64,000 nucleotides of DNA from Novosphingobium sp. MD-1. GTDB lineage: Bacteria > Pseudomonadota > Alphaproteobacteria > Sphingomonadales > Sphingomonadaceae. The stretch lies in the NCBI RefSeq assembly GCF_001014975.1, contig NZ_BBXA01000031.1, positions 174,755-238,754 of the forward strand, in the 5' to 3' direction. The position numbers and the translations under genes are program-made. Shown here one piece after another: positions 59,407-64,000 of this stretch (within the stretch, counting starts at the first letter, position 1; the number at the start of each line of letters is the position of its first letter). Under the pieces are notes generated by a model. It was not told the origin of the DNA and did not search any database. It worked only from the letters and a program-made list of their open reading frames with translations.

Positions 59407-60180
59407 TTACTTGCCCTGCCAGTTCGGCTTGCGCTTCTCGGCAAAGGCTGCGGCGCCTTCGCGCGCGTCCTGCGAGGTGAACACCGGGGTGATATAGGCC
59501 TGCTGCTTGTCCCACATGTCGGCCTCGGTCCATTCGTGCGAATCGCGCACGATGGCCTTCGACGCGGCCAGCGCCAGCGGGCCGTTTTCGGCGATGCGCG
59601 CGGCCAGTTCCTTCGCCGCCGGCAGCGACGGGCCTTCGACCACGCGGTTGACGAAGCCCAGCTCGTAGGCCCGGGCCGCATCGATGAAGTCACCGGTCAG
59701 CGCCAGTTCCATGGCGATGCGCGGCGGAATCTGGCGCGGCAGCTTGATCAGGCCACCCGCCGCCGCGGCGAGGCCGCGCTTCGCTTCGGGAATACCGAAC
59801 TTGGAGGCGGAACTGGCCACGATCAGATCGCACGACAACGCCAGTTCCATGCCGCCCGCCAGCGCATAGCCATCGACCGCCGCGATGATCGGCTTCTTCG
59901 GCGTCCACTGCGAAAGGCCACCGAACCCGCGCCCGGGAAGCGACGGCGATTCCCCGCGCAGGAAGCCCTTGAGGTCCATGCCGGAACAGAAAGTTCCGCC
60001 CGCGCCGGTCAGGATCGCGACCTGCAGGCCGGCTTCCGCGTCAAGCCGGTCCATCGCCGCGCTGATGCCTTCGGCCGCCGCCTTGTTCATGGCGTTCTTG
60101 GCGTCGGGCCGGTTGATCGTGACCACCAGGACGTTGCCGTCCACTTCGGTCAGCACTTCAGGTTCGCTCATCCCCATCAC
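59407..60180 (-). CDS. Enoyl-CoA hydratase/isomerase (crotonase family)
   Basis: A 257-residue crotonase-fold protein: VTINRPDAKNAMN, oxyanion-hole segments LTGAGGTFCSGMDLKGF and DGYALAGGMELALSCDLIVASSASKFGIPEAKRGLAAAAGG, and the C-terminal KPNWQGK end. One of the usual two catalytic glutamates (in AKRGL) seems absent or shifted, so isomerase or hydratase specificity cannot be given. No other beta-oxidation genes adjoin. Confidence 0.9.
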   Translation of the reverse strand: MMGMSEPEVLTEVDGNVLVVTINRPDAKNAMNKAAAEGISAAMDRLDAEAGLQVAILTGAGGTFCSGMDLKGFLRGESPSLPGRGFGGLSQWTPKKPIIAAVDGYALAGGMELALSCDLIVASSASKFGIPEAKRGLAAAAGGLIKLPRQIPPRIAMELALTGDFIDAARAYELGFVNRVVEGPSLPAAKELAARIAENGPLALAASKAIVRDSHEWTEADMWDKQQAYITPVFTSQDAREGAAAFAEKRKPNWQGK

Positions 60181-60313
60181 TCCTGCAAAATTCCCGGACC
60201 TTTAACCGGTCACTTAAAATTCTTGGACCGGACCGCTTCCCGTGTCCAGAGGGAGCGGCCGGCGGGGATGCAGAAAATTGCGCTCTAAGACGGAAGTCCG
60301 GGGCGTCCTTGCC

Positions 60314-60341
60314 TTGCACCACGGCGCGCCTCTGCTAAGGG
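60314..60341 (+). promoter_or_regulatory. Predicted promoter of icd
   Basis: TTGCAC (60314-60319), 16-base spacer, TAAGGG (60336-60341). The leader to the ATG at 60382 would be about 35 bases. Confidence 0.5.
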
Positions 60342-60381
60342 GAGCCTAACTTTTCTCCCCCAGACGAGGCACGGAACGGCT

Positions 60382-61605
60382 ATGGCGAAGATCAAGGTGA
60401 AGAACCCGATCGTCGAAATCGACGGCGATGAAATGACGCGGATCATCTGGGAATGGATTCGCGAACGCCTGATCCTCCCCTACCTCGACGTCGATCTCAA
60501 GTACTATGACCTGTCGGTCGAAAAGCGCGACGAGACCAACGACCAGATCACCATCGATTCCGCCAACGCGATCAAGCAGTATGGCGTGGGCGTGAAGTGC
60601 GCCACGATCACCCCCGACGAACAGCGCGTCGAGGAATTCGGCCTCAAGAAGATGTGGAAGTCGCCCAACGGCACGATCCGCAACATCCTGGGCGGCGTGG
60701 TGTTCCGCGAACCCATCGTGATCCAGAATGTGCCCCGGCTTGTTCCGGGCTGGACCGACCCGATCGTGGTCGGCCGTCACGCCTTCGGCGACCAGTACAA
60801 GGCTACCGACACCCTGATCCCCGGCCCCGGCAAGCTGCGCCTGGTGTGGGACGGCGTGGACGGCGAGAAGATCGACCTCGACGTGTTCGACTTCCCCTCG
60901 CCCGGCGTCGCCATGGCGATGTACAACCTGGACGATTCGATCCGCGACTTCGCTCGCGCCAGCCTCAACTATGGCCTCAATCTCGGCTGGCCGGTCTATC
61001 TCTCGACCAAGAACACCATCCTCAAGGCGTATGACGGGCGCTTCAAGGACCTGTTCCAGGAAGTCTACGAGACCGAAGGCTTCAAGGAAAAGTTCGCCGC
61101 CGCCGGCATCGAATACCAGCACCGCCTGATCGACGATATGGTCGCCTCCGCGCTCAAGTGGAGCGGCAAGTTCGTCTGGGCCTGCAAGAACTACGATGGT
61201 GACGTCCAGTCCGATACCGTGGCGCAGGGCTTCGGCTCGCTGGGCCTGATGACCTCGGTGCTGATGACGCCGGACGGCAAGACCGTGGAAGCGGAAGCCG
61301 CCCACGGCACCGTCACCCGCCACTACCGCCAGCACCAGCAGGGCAAGCAGACCTCGACCAACCCGATCGCGTCGATCTTCGCCTGGACGCGCGGCCTGAT
61401 CTATCGCGGCAAGTTCGACGATACCCCCGATGTGGTGAAGTTCGCCGAAACGCTGGAACGTGTCTGCATCGAAACCGTCGAAAGCGGCAAGATGACCAAG
61501 GACCTCGCGATCCTGATCGGTCCCGACCAGCCGTGGATGACCACCGAGAAGTTCTTCGAGGCGATCGTTGCCAACCTCGAAAAGGAAATGACCGCCTGGA
61601 GCTGA
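60382..61605 (+). CDS. icd: Isocitrate dehydrogenase (NADP+)
   Basis: A 407-residue enzyme of the TCA cycle of the homodimeric, eukaryote-like subfamily: [39 protein letters not shown] with the substrate-binding serine, [29 protein letters not shown] with metal aspartates, and [24 protein letters not shown], the NADP-contacting region. Length and sequence are typical of alphaproteobacteria. A terminator follows 30 bases downstream. Confidence 0.97.
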   Translation: MAKIKVKNPIVEIDGDEMTRIIWEWIRERLILPYLDVDLKYYDLSVEKRDETNDQITIDSANAIKQYGVGVKCATITPDEQRVEEFGLKKMWKSPNGTIRNILGGVVFREPIVIQNVPRLVPGWTDPIVVGRHAFGDQYKATDTLIPGPGKLRLVWDGVDGEKIDLDVFDFPSPGVAMAMYNLDDSIRDFARASLNYGLNLGWPVYLSTKNTILKAYDGRFKDLFQEVYETEGFKEKFAAAGIEYQHRLIDDMVASALKWSGKFVWACKNYDGDVQSDTVAQGFGSLGLMTSVLMTPDGKTVEAEAAHGTVTRHYRQHQQGKQTSTNPIASIFAWTRGLIYRGKFDDTPDVVKFAETLERVCIETVESGKMTKDLAILIGPDQPWMTTEKFFEAIVANLEKEMTAWS

Positions 61606-61634
61606 GCCAGACGCGTTCCTGACGGACACGAACA

Positions 61635-61662
61635 GAGGCCCCGGCATTGCCGGGGCCTCTTT
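61635..61662 (+). terminator. Rho-independent terminator of icd
   Basis: GAGGCCCCGGC pairs with (G)CCGGGGCCTC around a short ATT loop, followed by TTT. Confidence 0.85.
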
Positions 61663-61699
61663 CGTTTGGCGCGTGCATCCTTTGCGGGCGATGGGCGCT

Positions 61700-61733
61700 G
61701 CCCACCCCCAACCCCGCCCGCAAGCGGGAGGGG
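61700..61733 (-). repeat. GC-rich palindromic repeat, copy D (inverted)
   Basis: CCCACCCCCAACCCC followed by GCCCGCAAGCGGGAGGGG: the inverse orientation of copies A and C. It lies between icd and the antiporter gene. Confidence 0.75.
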
Positions 61734-61821
61734 AGAATAAGGCGCATCCCTCGCGCAGCGCTTGCAAGCGATATGATCGCCTTTCATTTTGTTGCTGAGG
61801 GCGTTTTCTCTACCGCCGGGG

Positions 61822-61850
61822 TTGGCAAGGCCGGTTAACGAAGGTTACGG
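61822..61850 (+). promoter_or_regulatory. Predicted leaderless promoter of antiporter gene
   Basis: TTGGCA (61822-61827), 17-base spacer, TTACGG (61845-61850), six bases to the ATG at 61857. The spacer contains GGTTAACG. Confidence 0.45.
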
Positions 61851-61856
61851 TGCCCC

Positions 61857-63641
61857 ATGGCCGGTTCCCTTGCTCCTTCCGCTGCGCTTTCCGATGCCCT
61901 GGTCATTCTCGGCGCCGCCGGAATCGTGATCCCGGCTTTCGCCCGTTTCCGCATCACCCCGATCATCGGGTTCATTCTGGTCGGCCTCGCGGTCGGCCCC
62001 TATGGCCTGGGCTCGCTGGTCGGGCAGACTCCGTGGCTCTATCACATCACGATTTCCGATCCGGAGGCGATCGCGCCGTTCGCGGAGTTCGGCATCATCC
62101 TGCTGCTCTTCGAGATCGGGCTGGAACTGTCGTTCAACCGCCTGTGGTCGATGCGGCGGCTGGTGTTCGGGCTGGGCGCGATGGAGCTTGCGGGCGGCGC
62201 GCTCCTGATCGGCCTCGCCCTGATGAGCATCATGGGAGAAAGCCTTTACGCCGCGCTCGGGCTGGGCCTCGCGCTGGCGCTGTCCTCCACCGCGCTGGTC
62301 CTGCCCATCTCGGGCACGCAGGGTCCGGTCGGGCGCGCGGCGCTGTCGATGCTGCTGTTCGAGGATATCGCGCTCGTTCCCATCATCTTCCTGCTCGGCG
62401 CGATCGCACCCACGGCGGCGGCGGATGGCGGGGCGGTGCTGCTGGATACGCTGTGGCGCGGCGGTCTCGTCATCATGGCTCTGCTGCTGGCCGGGCGCTT
62501 CCTGCTGCCAAGCCTGTTCGCGCAGGCCGCGCAGACCAAAAGCCCTGAACTGTTCCTCGCCGCCAGCCTGCTCGTCGTCATCGTCGCGGCGCTGGCCACG
62601 GGTGCGGTCGGCCTTTCGCCAATCATGGGCGCGCTGCTCGCCGGCCTGCTGATCGCGGAGACCGAATACCACAACGAGGTCGAGGCGATCACCAAGCCGT
62701 TCAAGGGCCTGGCGCTGGGCGTGTTCCTTATCACCATCGGCATGGGCATAGACCTGCGGGTGGTGTGGGCGAACCTTGGCCCGCTGGCGGCGGGCGTGGT
62801 TGGCGTGGTGGTGATCAAGGCGCTCGTCACCGGGCTGCTGCTGCGCGTGATGGGCAAGGGCCGGGGCACCGCGCTCGAGACGGGCATTCTCATGGCCAGC
62901 CCTTCGGAAACCACCCTGATCGTACTGGCGACGGCCACCCAGGCGCAGCTGATCCTGCCCGCGACCGCGCAGTTCTGGCAGATCGTCACCGCGATCGGCC
63001 TCACCATCACGCCGGCGCTGGCCAAGGTGGGTGAAGCCTTCGCCAAACGGCTGGAAGCGCGCGAGCCGGCCTCGGCCGACCTGCCGCGCGAGGAGCCGGC
63101 CGGCGACCGTGCCGTGATCCTCGGCTTCGGCCGCGTCGGCAGGCTGGTGGGCGAGATGCTGGCAATGCACGATGCGCCTTACATCGCCATCGATTCCGAC
63201 CCCCGGCTCGTCCGCGAGGCACGCCTCGCCGGCCTGCCCGTGCTGTTCGGCAACGTCGCCAGCGAAACGGTGATCGACCGGCTCGATCTCGATCACGCCC
63301 GCGCGCTGATCGTCACCATGGACGAGCCGGTGCTGGTCTCGCGCATCGTCAAGAAGCTGCACAAGCTGCGGCCGGAACTGCCGATCATCGTGCGCGCCCG
63401 CGACGCGGACCATGCCGGCGAACTCTACCGCGCCGGCGCCTCCCATGCGGTGCCGGAAACGCTGGAAAGCTCGCTGCAACTGTCCGAAGCCGTGCTAGTT
63501 GATCTGGGCGTGCCGATGGGGCCGGTGATCGCCTCAATCCACGAAAAGCGCGATGAACTGCGCCAGCAGATCATGGAAGATGGCGATCTGGCCATAGCTC
63601 CCAAGCTGAAGTCCACGACCCTGCGCGAACGAACCGCCTGA
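61857..63641 (+). CDS. CPA2-family cation:proton antiporter (KefB/YbaL-like)
   Basis: A 594-residue protein. Residues 1-390 form about 12-13 membrane helices of the Na+/H+ exchanger fold (FARFRITPIIGFILVGLAVGPYGLG; LGLALALSSTALVLPI; LLLFEDIALVPIIFLLGA; GALLAGLLIAETEYHNEVEAITKPFKGLALGVF). Residues about 415-530 form a TrkA-N Rossmann domain (AVILGFGRVGRLVGEMLAMHDAPYIAIDSDP) that binds NAD(H) or a nucleotide. It probably exchanges K+ for H+. The KefF/KefG-like partner seen with KefB/C is not adjacent. Confidence 0.93.
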   Translation: MAGSLAPSAALSDALVILGAAGIVIPAFARFRITPIIGFILVGLAVGPYGLGSLVGQTPWLYHITISDPEAIAPFAEFGIILLLFEIGLELSFNRLWSMRRLVFGLGAMELAGGALLIGLALMSIMGESLYAALGLGLALALSSTALVLPISGTQGPVGRAALSMLLFEDIALVPIIFLLGAIAPTAAADGGAVLLDTLWRGGLVIMALLLAGRFLLPSLFAQAAQTKSPELFLAASLLVVIVAALATGAVGLSPIMGALLAGLLIAETEYHNEVEAITKPFKGLALGVFLITIGMGIDLRVVWANLGPLAAGVVGVVVIKALVTGLLLRVMGKGRGTALETGILMASPSETTLIVLATATQAQLILPATAQFWQIVTAIGLTITPALAKVGEAFAKRLEAREPASADLPREEPAGDRAVILGFGRVGRLVGEMLAMHDAPYIAIDSDPRLVREARLAGLPVLFGNVASETVIDRLDLDHARALIVTMDEPVLVSRIVKKLHKLRPELPIIVRARDADHAGELYRAGASHAVPETLESSLQLSEAVLVDLGVPMGPVIASIHEKRDELRQQIMEDGDLAIAPKLKSTTLRERTA

Positions 63642-63674
63642 TTCCCGTCAGCCTGATTCCCGTCAGCCTGATCC
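63637..63674 (+). repeat. 15-bp tandem repeat at the antiporter stop codon
   Basis: CCTGATTCCCGTCAG occurs twice in a row (63637-63651, 63652-63666) and is followed by a partial third unit CCTGATCC. The first unit contains the antiporter stop TGA; slippage probably added the copies outside the coding region. Confidence 0.75.
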
Positions 63675-63677
63675 GGC

Positions 63678-64000
63678 TCACACAACCGGGCGCGGCTGGA
63701 ATACCGACCAGCCCGTCCGCTGGGTCAGCCGTTCCAGCGCCAGCGCGCCCAGCTGCGAATTGCCCTTGTCGTTCAGCCCCGGCGACCATACCGCTATCGA
63801 CGCGATGCCCGGCGCCACGGCGAGTATCCCGCCCCCCACGCCCGATTTGCCCGCAAGGCCGGTGCGGAACGCGAATTCGCCAGAATTGTCGTAGTGCCCG
63901 CACAGCATCATCAACGCGTTGATGCGGCGCGCGCGGCGTGGCGAAACGACGCTGAGGCCCGTGGCGGGGTTGCGCCCGTCGTGCATCAGGAACCGCCCCG
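63678..64000 (-). CDS. glsA: Glutaminase (C-terminal part)
   Basis: The frame runs open to the right edge, so the start lies outside the window. About 107 residues are seen, with [77 protein letters not shown], which is the conserved C-terminal half of serine-dependent beta-lactamase-type glutaminase (GlsA), including the active-site region KSGVGGG. The enzyme converts glutamine to glutamate and ammonia. It is convergent with the antiporter gene. Confidence 0.93.
   Translation of the reverse strand, partial: GRFLMHDGRNPATGLSVVSPRRARRINALMMLCGHYDNSGEFAFRTGLAGKSGVGGGILAVAPGIASIAVWSPGLNDKGNSQLGALALERLTQRTGWSVFQPRPVV

Noticed and set aside
61845..63479. 544-residue minus-strand frame opposite the antiporter
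   Set aside because: Gln/Arg/Asp-rich shadow frame with no fold; the plus strand encodes an unmistakable CPA2 antiporter.

Overview
The window is dense, high-GC bacterial chromosome of an alphaproteobacterium, most likely a sphingomonad (Sphingomonadales, Novosphingobium/Sphingomonas-like). Supporting signs are the split b and b' subunits in the ATP synthase F0 operon, the cpdR gene beside an N-formylglutamate amidohydrolase, a SapC-like protein, and the gene content and codon bias. The genus is an inference. I see no prophage, insertion sequence, integrase, rRNA operon or CRISPR array. Most of the window is housekeeping genome with a few accessory pockets.

Layout. 1-3.3 kb: end of an amidohydrolase gene, an MDR oxidoreductase and a soluble globin-coupled chemoreceptor. 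3.4-9.5 kb: dnaN, a fabD-fabG operon, and a divergent LD-carboxypeptidase / Mur-ligase pair. 9.5-15 kb: an AT-rich pocket with one small membrane protein, a GNAT protein, rpsA, gloB and a LacI regulator. 15-17.7 kb: the ATP synthase F0 operon atpI-B-E-b'-b. 17.8-21.8 kb: ydbH-ynbE-ydbL, an inter-membrane lipid transport module. 21.9-25.4 kb: radC, a fatty-acid-hydroxylase-family gene overlapping an unknown membrane protein, and an OmpA-family protein. 25.7-35.8 kb: purB, a LapA-like protein, pyrF, a SIMPL protein, trpF, (an outer-membrane protein), trpB-trpA-accD-folC. 35.8-43.1 kb: AmpG permease, a Rieske oxygenase, an RNA pseudouridine synthase with rsmD, an MFS transporter and a second chemoreceptor. 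43.2-53.6 kb: an 11-residue-repeat secreted protein, uvrD-type helicase, a lone AAA ATPase, rhlE, an FAD oxidoreductase, SapC-like protein, a candidate small RNA, the amidohydrolase and cpdR, then tRNA-Val. 54.0-59.3 kb: haloalkane dehalogenase, DUF1330, MOSC, MBL-fold, DUF4345-like, TetR and the ohrR/ohr pair. 59.4-64 kb: a crotonase, icd, a KefB-type antiporter and the end of a glutaminase.

How parts fit together. Three separated genes (S66 carboxypeptidase, Mur-type ligase, AmpG) look like a muropeptide recycling route. The 54-58 kb block appears to be a TetR-controlled unit: two 29-bp imperfect palindromes of the same design (TGGCA-N7-TGCCR) sit on the dehalogenase promoter and on the divergent MBL/DUF4345 promoters. 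Reading promoters by eye gives a consistent vegetative form, TTGnnn-N16-18-TAnnnn, and for ten genes the -10 box lies 6-7 bases before the start codon, which predicts leaderless mRNAs and fixes several start choices. Two promoter-plus-terminator pairs without a convincing reading frame between them predict small RNAs at about 51.93-52.03 kb and 31.30-31.36 kb. All promoter, operator and RNA calls are made by eye and are untested.
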